The translations under genes were made by a program, and so were the position numbers. A stretch of 9,012 nucleotides of DNA from contig CAJWLW010000193.1 in assembly GCA_913042885.1 (NCBI GenBank), positions 1-9,012 of the forward strand, in the 5' to 3' direction. A model generated the notes under the pieces. The model saw only the letters and a list, made by a program, of their open reading frames with translations. It was not told where the DNA came from and did no database searches. This stretch comes from an uncultured Lentisphaeria bacterium. Lineage in GTDB: Bacteria; Verrucomicrobiota; Lentisphaeria; JABSQK01; CAJWLW01. Shown here piece by piece: positions 1 to 6,701 of the stretch; position 1 is the first letter of the stretch, and the number at the start of each line of letters is the position of its first letter.

Positions 1-296
1 GTGACACCAAGATCGTACGGTTGGTCAAACGGCAGGCCGATCGCGCCGCCGCTGCCAGTGCCGATAACGACGGTGAACAGACCGTTGGCAACGTCTACAC
101 TGGCGTGGCTGTCGACATATAGTGAGCCGCCACCACTGGCCGCGTAAATGTTGAGATCCAGATTTACGGTGTCGGTGACCCTGACGCCGCTGGCATCCTT
201 GAGCACACCCTGGTAGGTGATTGTCTTGGCGATCTGGGCTTCAGTGAATGTACAGACGAGCAACAGCCCGATGATCAGGTTGAGTAGCTTTTTCAT
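1..296 (-). CDS. Secreted protein of unknown function, amino-terminal fragment (runs off left edge)
   Basis: Reading leftwards from an ATG at 296-294 there are 98 uninterrupted codons to the window edge, so the gene is partial. A GGAG Shine-Dalgarno (304-307) lies 7 bases before the start. The protein opens with a classic signal peptide: MKK, a hydrophobic core LLNLIIGLLLVCTF, and a probable cleavage after TEA near residue 20. The mature part begins QIAKTITYQGVLKDASG, followed by VNLDLNIYAASGGGSLYVDS and VANGLFTVVIG. This resembles the 'YQG.L.d.sG ... v.f.iY....gG..l..e.....v.nGlF.v.lG' beta-rich domain found at the start of many exported bacterial proteins, some with tail-fibre or coiled-coil carboxy termini. 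That resemblance is from memory and names no function. It is divergent from the deacetylase gene to its right. Export is well supported; the role is unknown. Confidence 0.8.
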   Translation of the reverse strand, partial: MKKLLNLIIGLLLVCTFTEAQIAKTITYQGVLKDASGVRVTDTVNLDLNIYAASGGGSLYVDSHASVDVANGLFTVVIGTGSGGAIGLPFDQPYDLGV

Positions 297-572
297 GGTA
301 TGACTCCGGTTTATTCAGCCTATGTGTTTCGGCAAAGTCGTGTTGATGTAACCTTTCTCATCTAGAGATATCATTGGTATCGTAAATGTGTACGCAAATT
401 GCAAGCCTTTTTTCACTCCTCGTCCAAATTCGTGATCTGACACGCCCGATTCGCTTCCGCTGGGAGCCAGTGTAAACTCTTTTCAGTTGACAAACCGTTG
501 GCGACAACACACCGTATATTATGTGCTGAGGCCGGTGTTTCGGGGTCTACAGCGAGTGGCAAGGAGTTCACA
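297..572. other. Divergent intergenic region, AT-richer than the flanks
   Basis: This 276-base gap separates the minus-strand secreted protein from the deacetylase. It is visibly AT-richer than the coding parts. A perfect TTGACA lies at 487-492 and a TATATTAT stretch at 515-522, on the deacetylase side. The spacing between them is about 22 bases, too long for a standard sigma-70 promoter, so I treat it as suggestive only. No convincing gene, hairpin terminator or RNA is visible. The deacetylase frame stays open back to a TTG at 498, so part of this stretch could be coding if that start were used. Confidence 0.4.
561..566 (+). promoter_or_regulatory. Shine-Dalgarno AAGGAG fixing the deacetylase TTG start
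   Basis: AAGGAG lies 6 bases before the TTG at 573-575. This is near-perfect complementarity to the 16S tail at good spacing. It is the main reason for preferring this start over the TTG at 498, which has no comparable site. Confidence 0.75.
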
Positions 573-1310
573 TTGACGAACAACATCCCTATTCTCACTT
601 ACCATCGTGTCCATCCGGATCATGAGACGACGGTGCCGAATGATGAGGGGAGGATCAACCTGAGCGAGTTTCTCCGGCAGATGGAATACCTTGATGATCA
701 AGGATTTACCGCAGCCACACATCATGACCTTGCCGGCTGGCTCTATGACGGTGCGACGCTTCCCGAGCGCACTGTTGCGATCGACTTCGACGACAACCGT
801 CTCAACATCTTCGAGAACGCGTTTCCGATTCTGCAGGAACACGGCTTTCGCGCCACTGTCTTCACAGTCACCGACCTGGCGGACCGGAAACCGTTGCCGG
901 CGATGGAAGTCTATCCGGCCATGACCTGGGAGCATCTGGCACAGCTAGGCGACGCCGGCTGGTGCATCGCCCCGCACACCAAGCGCCACCTGTTCCTGAC
1001 CGGGCCGCAACAGGGCGTCCGGGACCTCGACGAGGTCCGCGATGAAATGGCCGGTTCTCTCGACCGCGTGCGTACTGTCATGGGGATCGATGCACCCTAC
1101 TTCGCGTACCCGGCCGGATTCTGGGACGAAGACATCGAAGCCATCGCCAAAACCCTGTTCAAAACGGCGCGGCACTGGCAGAGCTCTGCAGCCGGTGACA
1201 TACCGTTCGTCCGCCACGACAGCGATCCTTATCGCCTGGTCGGTATAAACGTGGCGCTCAGCATGGGTTTTGACCGTTTCCGGCGGATCGTCGATGGCGC
1301 AGGCGAATAA
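573..1310 (+). CDS. Polysaccharide deacetylase (NodB/CE4-type)
   Basis: The product is 245 residues from TTG 573, chosen for its AAGGAG and because the protein then starts directly at the family's first strand. The alternative TTG at 498 adds 25 residues with no family features. Motifs in order are PILTYHRV (residues 6-13), VAIDFDDN (68-75, the TFDDG motif 1 with the catalytic/metal Asp pair D73-D74), HTKRH (135-139, the metal-binding H-x3-H motif 2) and FAYPAG (177-182, motif 3). CE4 enzymes remove N- or O-acetyl groups from glycans such as chitin oligomers, peptidoglycan or xylan using a divalent metal; the substrate here cannot be told. No signal peptide or membrane segment is seen, so a cytoplasmic location is likely. 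Motif 1 is unusual, with Asp for Thr and Asn for Gly. The gene is monocistronic and convergent with the large minus-strand operon, 36 bases away. Confidence 0.88.
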   Translation: MTNNIPILTYHRVHPDHETTVPNDEGRINLSEFLRQMEYLDDQGFTAATHHDLAGWLYDGATLPERTVAIDFDDNRLNIFENAFPILQEHGFRATVFTVTDLADRKPLPAMEVYPAMTWEHLAQLGDAGWCIAPHTKRHLFLTGPQQGVRDLDEVRDEMAGSLDRVRTVMGIDAPYFAYPAGFWDEDIEAIAKTLFKTARHWQSSAAGDIPFVRHDSDPYRLVGINVALSMGFDRFRRIVDGAGE

Positions 1311-1346
1311 GTTCTGAGCGGCCGAACATCGGTTATTCTCCCCGGT

Positions 1347-2561
1347 TCAGCCAATCACAGCGAGTCGAGGTTTGAAGACGCCATTCTTTTCGACGACCTC
1401 CCGGGGCGGCACCCGCCAGCGCAGGACCTCGAGCTCGTTCCGGCCGTTGGAATGCCATTCCACGGCAAACGCCGTGACGATGGTATCGTCGGCGAGGACA
1501 ACGGAACTGGCATACATGCCGCATTTATTGAGTTCGAAAACGGTCTTGCCCCACGTCTCGCCCTCGTCGTAACTGACCATAAACCGCTGCCCCTGCCCCG
1601 CGTCCTTGTGGCCGAACGGCATGACGACGGTGCCGTCACTTAGCCGAACGAGGCACGCGGTCTGCTGCAGCCAACCAGTGAGGAGCCGGTGGTCGCTGAA
1701 GGTCCGGCCGCCGTCGTCGCTGTAAAAAACCGCCGTCTGCTTGTAGACGCTGCCGCCCCGCTCGCCGCCGGGGCGCTCGAGTTCGGGCGGGTCATCCGGC
1801 ATCTTGAGCCGCTGGAACCGGGTGCTGGCGAGAATCCGACCCGACGGCAGCTCGAGCAGGTCCGACTCGTCGCTGTGTTTGCCCAGGTTGCCGATTGTCG
1901 ACCACGTCTTGCCGTTGTCGCTCGAGGCAAACATCTGGGTGCACAGCACACGTTCATCATCATCCAGCGGCTTGCCCGGGCGTGACCAGCGCGTGCAACT
2001 CATCGGCATCAGCACGGTACCGTCACGCAGTTGGTGGAACCGGACCTTGTTGCCGCCGATCAGTTCATAGGGTGCCGGGTCCAGTTCGACAGGTTCGTTC
2101 CAGGTCTCGCCGCGATCGGTCGAGCGGGTGATCCAGACACGGCTGTGACACGTCTCGTTGTCTACCGACATCGGCCCGTTGCCATAGTAGTTGAAAATGA
2201 TCGACAGCAGCGTGCCGTCGCGCAGGAAGCCCATGCCCTGGAGCTGGGGGCCGTAGGTCGTGTCACATTCGTCCGGCACCCGGAAGTGCAACGGGACATC
2301 GCAGAGCTTGGCCCAGTTCAAGCCGCCGTTGGTGCTGTGATAAACATAGCCGGTGAGGTCGCCGCGCGGCGGCGGCTGCCCGGCCATACACGCCTCTATC
2401 TCGGTCTTCCGGAATCCTTCCACGACCAGCTCTTCGTTCGGCCCCATGACCAGCGACGGCTGACCACACGGGCCACAGCCTGTCGGGATGATTTCGCACG
2501 GCCACGGCTCCATATTGGCCATCGCCTCGACAATTTCGGGATGGAAGTCTGCCCAGGTCAT
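1347..2561 (-). CDS. Sialidase-like beta-propeller protein with five Asp boxes
   Basis: The product is 404 residues, ATG start at 2561 behind a modest GAGAG. Five S-x-D-x-G-x-T-W type Asp boxes are visible: STNGGLNW (76-83, first Asp replaced by Asn), STDRGETW (147-154), SSDNGKTW (213-220), SDDGGRTF (281-288) and SYDEGETW (330-337). Regular spacing and length match a single six-bladed propeller of the sialidase/BNR superfamily (GH33-like). Such proteins include exo-sialidases, but many PVC members have undefined substrates, so sialic acid should not be assumed. 'LRDGTLL', 'LRDGTVLMP', 'LPSGRIL' and 'LSDGTVVMP' mark recurring strands. No signal peptide is present, unlike three of its four operon neighbours, suggesting a cytoplasmic role on an imported product. 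It is the last gene of the operon, 22 bases after paralogue B. Confidence 0.85.
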   Translation of the reverse strand: MTWADFHPEIVEAMANMEPWPCEIIPTGCGPCGQPSLVMGPNEELVVEGFRKTEIEACMAGQPPPRGDLTGYVYHSTNGGLNWAKLCDVPLHFRVPDECDTTYGPQLQGMGFLRDGTLLSIIFNYYGNGPMSVDNETCHSRVWITRSTDRGETWNEPVELDPAPYELIGGNKVRFHQLRDGTVLMPMSCTRWSRPGKPLDDDERVLCTQMFASSDNGKTWSTIGNLGKHSDESDLLELPSGRILASTRFQRLKMPDDPPELERPGGERGGSVYKQTAVFYSDDGGRTFSDHRLLTGWLQQTACLVRLSDGTVVMPFGHKDAGQGQRFMVSYDEGETWGKTVFELNKCGMYASSVVLADDTIVTAFAVEWHSNGRNELEVLRWRVPPREVVEKNGVFKPRLAVIG

Positions 2562-2583
2562 TTCAGCTCTCTTGGTTCAGGTT

Positions 2584-3891
2584 TCAGTCGAAAGCCCTGC
2601 GGGCGTTGTCGAGTGCCTGCCAGTACTCCTGCGGCACCCAGCGGTTGGACTTGTTCATCGGTGCATCGGCAGCGGGGCGCGACTCGATGCTGTCGAGCCA
2701 CCAGCAGGCACGCGTGTTGTAAAACAGAACGTAGCCATCGCCTATATCAAGCGCCAGTTTCAGTGTTTTCTCGAGCCTGGCGGGTGAGAAGAAGTTCGTC
2801 TTCGGCAGTGCGGGGTCGTACAAAGTACTCGTGCCGAATCGGCCGCGGCCCTCGATATCGTACTCCTGCGGGTGGTAACCGAGGCGATAGCAGAAACCAA
2901 CGCGGATTTTCTTCTTGTACAGCGCCGGCACCTGCGACAGGGTCAGGCCTTCCGTGATGACCAGGTTGCGCGCCTGCTCGAGCTCGGCGCGCTCCGTCCA
3001 CAGCCCCTGGTTGTTGCAGTCCACGATAATCGTTTCGTCGGTCGAGCCTTCCAGCATGCCGTCGAGGAACGGCAAGATCAGCCCGAAGTCCGTCTGCCCG
3101 ATCGAATCCCAACGCGGGTCGCCAAGCTGCAAGACCGCCAGACCGGCAGCGCGAAAGAACATCACGATCGGGTCTGCGAACTCGGCATTGACAGCGCCGG
3201 CGAATTCCCGGCCGCGCTGCCGGACCATCGCCTCGACCTGGGCAAACGTCCGGCCCTCATAGTACGCCTTGTTGCCCCGCCGGTAGGTGAATGTCCGCCC
3301 GGATGTTTCCGTCAGGATCGGGTACGACCACATCGAGTACGAGTAGGCCTGCGGATCGATCAGGATACCACGGCAGCCGCCCTGCTTTGCAACCCTGGCG
3401 ATGGCACCGATGTTGTGACAGATGATCCGCCACAGCTCGTCGTCGAACCAGTTCATCGCATGACCGCCGTTGCCCAGCAGGCAATGGATGAAATTGCTGT
3501 CGAAACGATCAAACTCCACCGCACCCAGGTCGGCGATCGCCGGGGCGATGTGCTCGGGCGGGATCTCGTGGGTTGGCCGCCACCGTCCCAGGCTGTACGG
3601 CACGATCGTCTGGCCGATGTCGGCGCCGTCTTCACCGGTCGGCAACCGGCACAGGCGCCCGCTGGCCAGGCGTGTGGTCACCAGGGCACCGGTCTCGTCC
3701 CTGATGGGCACGGGCGAAGCGATCCAGGTGGCGACACCGTCCAGCGGCACCTGCTGCAGAGCCGCTGCGTTGCGGGACAGGTACAGCGTGTCCGGGGCGT
3801 TCGGCCCGGCACTGATGATCGTCACTTCTTTGCCGGCACCGATACCGGCCAGGATAAAAAGCAGCAGAATGACAGGATGTTTTCCCGGCAT
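2584..3891 (-). CDS. Exported TIM-barrel glycosidase-like protein (paralogue B)
   Basis: The product is 435 residues from ATG 3891, chosen because a signal peptide starts there (MPGKHPVILLLFILAGIGAG). The frame is open upstream to 4029, but that part reads through the end of the DUF4838 gene. GTG at 3897 is an alternative, and no strong Shine-Dalgarno marks either. It is clearly homologous to the protein at 6698-7996. Shared blocks include [17 protein letters not shown] (37-53), FDRFDSNFI (127-135), GGCRGILID (171-179), YRRGNK (203-208), VRQRGREF (223-230), DGML-STDET (277-287) and GDGYVLF (384-390). The pattern 'PLDGV ... AKQGG-x-GILID ... RQRGREF' is that of secreted TIM-barrel proteins I recall from planctomycetes and Lentisphaerae, most unnamed. 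Glycoside hydrolase function is inference. After GILID it has PQ where such proteins usually have an acidic residue (Q181). It begins 25 bases after the DUF4838 stop. Confidence 0.75.
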   Translation of the reverse strand: MPGKHPVILLLFILAGIGAGKEVTIISAGPNAPDTLYLSRNAAALQQVPLDGVATWIASPVPIRDETGALVTTRLASGRLCRLPTGEDGADIGQTIVPYSLGRWRPTHEIPPEHIAPAIADLGAVEFDRFDSNFIHCLLGNGGHAMNWFDDELWRIICHNIGAIARVAKQGGCRGILIDPQAYSYSMWSYPILTETSGRTFTYRRGNKAYYEGRTFAQVEAMVRQRGREFAGAVNAEFADPIVMFFRAAGLAVLQLGDPRWDSIGQTDFGLILPFLDGMLEGSTDETIIVDCNNQGLWTERAELEQARNLVITEGLTLSQVPALYKKKIRVGFCYRLGYHPQEYDIEGRGRFGTSTLYDPALPKTNFFSPARLEKTLKLALDIGDGYVLFYNTRACWWLDSIESRPAADAPMNKSNRWVPQEYWQALDNARRAFD

Positions 3892-3916
3892 GATCACGGT
3901 TTGACTAAGCCCTGCT

Positions 3917-5938
3917 TCATTCGAGACCCCATTTCTCGCGCAACCTGAACAGGCCGCACACCGACATTGCGTATGGCATGTGAATACCCTGGGTATCCGC
4001 GTTGCTTCTGGCGAAAGTCCAGGCTGCATTCAACACATCGACGATCTCCCGGCGTTTGGGATCGCGGACCTTGAAGATGATCGTGCAGTCCAGGTCATGG
4101 ATCGCAATCGTGTGGGACAGGGCGGTCACCGCAACCTGCAACATTTCAATACGCCGCAACACCTCCGTGTCGCCGGCTGCCTCGAGCACGGCCTGCCGGA
4201 GTAATCCCTGCCATTGATCAAGTGTTTCCTGCTTGTGCAGCTCGCCGAGAAAAATCGGCATACCGGAATTCTGACGTATGAATCTGTCCTGTTCGGCAAG
4301 ATGCGCCCGGCGTGAATATCGCTGCGCAGCGATCGCGTTTGTATGGGCTTCGACGGTGTCGAAGTACGTGCGGATCGTCCCGGCCGCCGCCCCGAACCCG
4401 GCCCGGCAGTAATCATCGATGAGTGCGTCGACGTCAGCGGTCGGGTTCCAGGCGAGCTTGACGGCGAGGTAATAGTCCAGGCCTTCGGCGCCCCAGTGGG
4501 CATAGAAATGATCATGCTGCACGCCGATCATCTTGCCCGTGGCATAGAGCTGGCGATAATCGTCGGCAAGTTTGTGGGCATAGACCCGGGGCATGGCGAA
4601 TTCGTTCTGGATAAACAGATTCGGGCGCCAGACTATCTTGCCCGCAATACCGGCCCAACGCAGGCTGTGTTCGAGCGAGCGCTCACGGATCTCGTCATCA
4701 TCACCGCCGGCCCAGGCGCCGGCCCAGCGATTGTACCCGACGATCAACACAAGAAAATTCGGGTGCAGCTTCCCGACGGTGGTCGGCGCATCCATGTAGT
4801 AGCCGTAGGCGAAATTCGCGACGTACCGATCCGGGTATTCTTTCGCGACAATTGCCGCCACCTCCGAATAAAAAATCGCGTATCGATCGGAAATTGCCGG
4901 CCCCATGGCGATACAGTTGTCACAGACGCAAACCGGCACAGCCCTGTCGCTGTAATCGTCCGGGCTATAGCCGACGATCTTCAGGTTCTGGTTCTTCGCG
5001 AACAACTCGCTGAGCAGCCCGGCAAATGCCTCGACACACGCATCATTAGACAGACACAGGCGCACGGCGTCCTTGCCTGACTTGTTCGGGTTGGCGCGCG
5101 TACCGTCGGCCTGCAGCGCGAAATACTCGGGGTGTTCCCTGCCGTATCGCAGCCAGAACATGTAATGGCCGTGGGTCATTTCCGTGCCGCCGACCGTGCC
5201 GAGCCGCATCCGCTGCATCCACTGGTCGTGGTCGAAGATGAACTGGTGCCGCTGCTGGTCGGTTATACCGAGCCGGCGTGACGCCGCGACACTGTCATTG
5301 CGGACGTGGGGCGGTGGGTTGATGAGCCGGTACTGCAGGCGGGGCGCATCGGTGCGGTCGAGCTTGCCGACGCCGAGATTCTTCCGCTTCGGTACGATCT
5401 CGCCAAGGGCACCGGGGAACAGCCAGCGCACGCCCAGTTCCTCCTCGATAAATGCATAGACGCCGTGCATCGTGCCGTGCTGTCGAGTCGGCCCCGCCGT
5501 CCACGTCGACGACTTTCGGTATTCCCATTCCGTCGTCATATCGTCGTCGCGACCGACGATGTACAGGGCGCGCCGGTTCGACAGGATCCGATACCCCTCG
5601 GGCGGCAGTTCGGCAGGATCGATGCCGGCCGCAGCGGTGGCTTCACAGGGCCCGATAAACACAGAGTTGAGCTGCGGTACAATCTTTTCCAGACCAACTG
5701 TTTGATGGAAACGAAACCCCTCTTCGGCCAGGATCGGCAGCTCCGTCCCGGTGATCTTACGCACATAGGACTGGAACGACGTGGCCGCCTGCATCACGAC
5801 GTGGGACATTTCGGCGGGTACGAAGATGGCGGCCATCGGCTGTCCGTCCCGCACCAGCACACACTCGTCCCGGGCGTAGGTGCAGGCAGGCAGCAGCACG
5901 ATTGCGACAAGACAAACGACCGTGGGGATCTTCGGCAT
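3917..5938 (-). CDS. Exported DUF4838-family protein with GH67-N-like amino terminus
   Basis: The product is 673 residues from ATG 5938, with AGGA (5947-5950) 8 bases upstream and a signal peptide immediately after. The frame is open to 6184, but that extension lies inside the pseudopilin gene. The signal is MPKIPTVVCLVAIVLLPACTYA; LPAC (16-19) is an imperfect lipobox, so lipoprotein processing at C19 is possible, with TYA/RD the alternative. Residues about 45-70 (AATSFQSYVRKITGTELPI) resemble the alpha-glucuronidase amino-terminal domain that precedes DUF4838. Then come GVYAFIEEELGVRWLFPG (159-176), HPEYFAL-x3-DGTR (269-281), YSPDD (324-328) and the C337-x-C339-x2-C342 cluster followed by SDRY-x3-YSEVA, all typical of DUF4838. 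The family is common in glycan-utilisation loci of Bacteroidetes and PVC bacteria; its activity is not established to my knowledge. It begins 10 bases after the pseudopilin stop, which sits within its ribosome-binding region. Confidence 0.87.
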   Translation of the reverse strand: MPKIPTVVCLVAIVLLPACTYARDECVLVRDGQPMAAIFVPAEMSHVVMQAATSFQSYVRKITGTELPILAEEGFRFHQTVGLEKIVPQLNSVFIGPCEATAAAGIDPAELPPEGYRILSNRRALYIVGRDDDMTTEWEYRKSSTWTAGPTRQHGTMHGVYAFIEEELGVRWLFPGALGEIVPKRKNLGVGKLDRTDAPRLQYRLINPPPHVRNDSVAASRRLGITDQQRHQFIFDHDQWMQRMRLGTVGGTEMTHGHYMFWLRYGREHPEYFALQADGTRANPNKSGKDAVRLCLSNDACVEAFAGLLSELFAKNQNLKIVGYSPDDYSDRAVPVCVCDNCIAMGPAISDRYAIFYSEVAAIVAKEYPDRYVANFAYGYYMDAPTTVGKLHPNFLVLIVGYNRWAGAWAGGDDDEIRERSLEHSLRWAGIAGKIVWRPNLFIQNEFAMPRVYAHKLADDYRQLYATGKMIGVQHDHFYAHWGAEGLDYYLAVKLAWNPTADVDALIDDYCRAGFGAAAGTIRTYFDTVEAHTNAIAAQRYSRRAHLAEQDRFIRQNSGMPIFLGELHKQETLDQWQGLLRQAVLEAAGDTEVLRRIEMLQVAVTALSHTIAIHDLDCTIIFKVRDPKRREIVDVLNAAWTFARSNADTQGIHMPYAMSVCGLFRLREKWGLE

Positions 5939-5948
5939 GGGAACTTTC

Positions 5949-6701
5949 CTACGGATGTCCGGGCAGCGGGAAGTCATTCCAGTTGTCACTGCCGGCCAGC
6001 GTCGACAGCATCTCCGTATGAAACTCACCGTGGCCGTCGACGTAAATAACATTGAGGCCGGGCCAATGCCTGGTGTAATCGGCGCGTGCAAAGAGGCTGG
6101 GGACGTTCCCCTGCGTGTCACCGAGCAGATAACACTGCGTAGGTGAAACAGCCGCTGGCAAGCGGCGCCAGCGCCTGCCGTCATACGGGGGATCGGGCCA
6201 TAAGTTGTAGATCGACAGTCTTTCGTTCATGGCGTAATGCGTGCCGTACCAGTCAGAGCCGTTGTTGTCATCGAGCGAAAAATTGTCTGTATCCGATGTT
6301 TCCGACGGACACCGGAAGACGCTGTCGGCCGGCCGGTACTGCACATCATTCCAGGCATGCTGGTAGGGCAAGTAACCAAGCCAGACCAGCATGGCATTGT
6401 AACAACTGCTCGACGTCCCGATGCCACCGCCAAGGAGATCACAGTCGTTGCCATGCGAATCGTACTGGTTGTTTCCTACGCAGTAGTTGGGGATATTGGG
6501 TATGAACCATTCATCGCCGTCATCGAAGTAGCTCAATATCCCCAGGGTAATCTGCTTTTGGTTGCTCAGGCACAGAACGCGGCGGGCCGTATCCCTGGCC
6601 CGGTTGAGCGCCGGCAACAGCATCGCCGCCAAAATGGCGATGATCGTGATGACCACCAACAGTTCGATAAGCGTGAACCGTGCGAACCGGCAAAGTCTCA
6701 T
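5949..6701 (-). CDS. Prepilin-type protein with H-X9-DG motif (pseudopilin-like)
   Basis: The product is 250 residues. The amino terminus [32 protein letters not shown] is a type IV prepilin/pseudopilin signal: a basic leader, then FTLIE with Glu at position +5, and one hydrophobic helix. The residue before the expected cleavage is Arg8, not the usual Gly, as is frequent in Lentisphaerae-type members. CLSNQKQI (44-51) is the conserved 'C..N.KQI' of the DUF1559/H-X9-DG group. Near the end, H212 and the D222-G223 pair are separated by exactly nine residues ([17 protein letters not shown]). These proteins are probably processed by a prepilin peptidase and tied to a type II secretion or pilus-like machine; their function is unknown. 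The ATG overlaps the TGA of paralogue A (ATGA, 6698-6701) with no strong Shine-Dalgarno, suggesting translational coupling. Confidence 0.9.
   Translation of the reverse strand: MRLCRFARFTLIELLVVITIIAILAAMLLPALNRARDTARRVLCLSNQKQITLGILSYFDDGDEWFIPNIPNYCVGNNQYDSHGNDCDLLGGGIGTSSSCYNAMLVWLGYLPYQHAWNDVQYRPADSVFRCPSETSDTDNFSLDDNNGSDWYGTHYAMNERLSIYNLWPDPPYDGRRWRRLPAAVSPTQCYLLGDTQGNVPSLFARADYTRHWPGLNVIYVDGHGEFHTEMLSTLAGSDNWNDFPLPGHP

Noticed and set aside
1..296. Phage tail-fibre gene, from the YQG-type amino-terminal domain
   Set aside because: No other phage gene is nearby and the protein has a signal peptide, which is unlike a virion tail fibre.
487..522. TTGACA with TATATTAT as the deacetylase promoter
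   Set aside because: The -35 is perfect, but the spacing to any good -10 is 22-24 bases, outside the normal 16-19. Mentioned only in the intergenic entry.
413..598. Minus-strand 61-codon open frame in the intergenic region
   Set aside because: It overlaps the deacetylase start, has no recognisable features, and reads opposite a well-supported gene start.
1319..1337. Short hairpin CCGA-ACA-TCGG between the convergent deacetylase and the operon end, as a bidirectional terminator
   Set aside because: Only four Watson-Crick pairs plus two G-T wobbles and no clean T-run on either strand; too weak to call.
2031..2957. Long plus-strand open frame of 308 codons
   Set aside because: Antisense to the Asp-box and paralogue B genes; the protein is Arg/Pro/His-rich with no domain pattern, as expected of a shadow frame in GC-rich DNA.
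2872..3948. Plus-strand open frame of 358 codons opposite paralogue B
   Set aside because: The minus strand here encodes a protein with a signal peptide and a clear paralogue; the plus-strand product has low-complexity composition and no motif.
3892..4029. Longer amino terminus for paralogue B starting at 4029
   Set aside because: This extension runs through the last codons of the DUF4838 gene in another frame, and the signal peptide begins only at 3891.
5939..6184. Longer amino terminus for the DUF4838 protein starting at 6184
   Set aside because: It lies inside the pseudopilin coding region in another frame; the signal peptide and AGGA site support the ATG at 5938.
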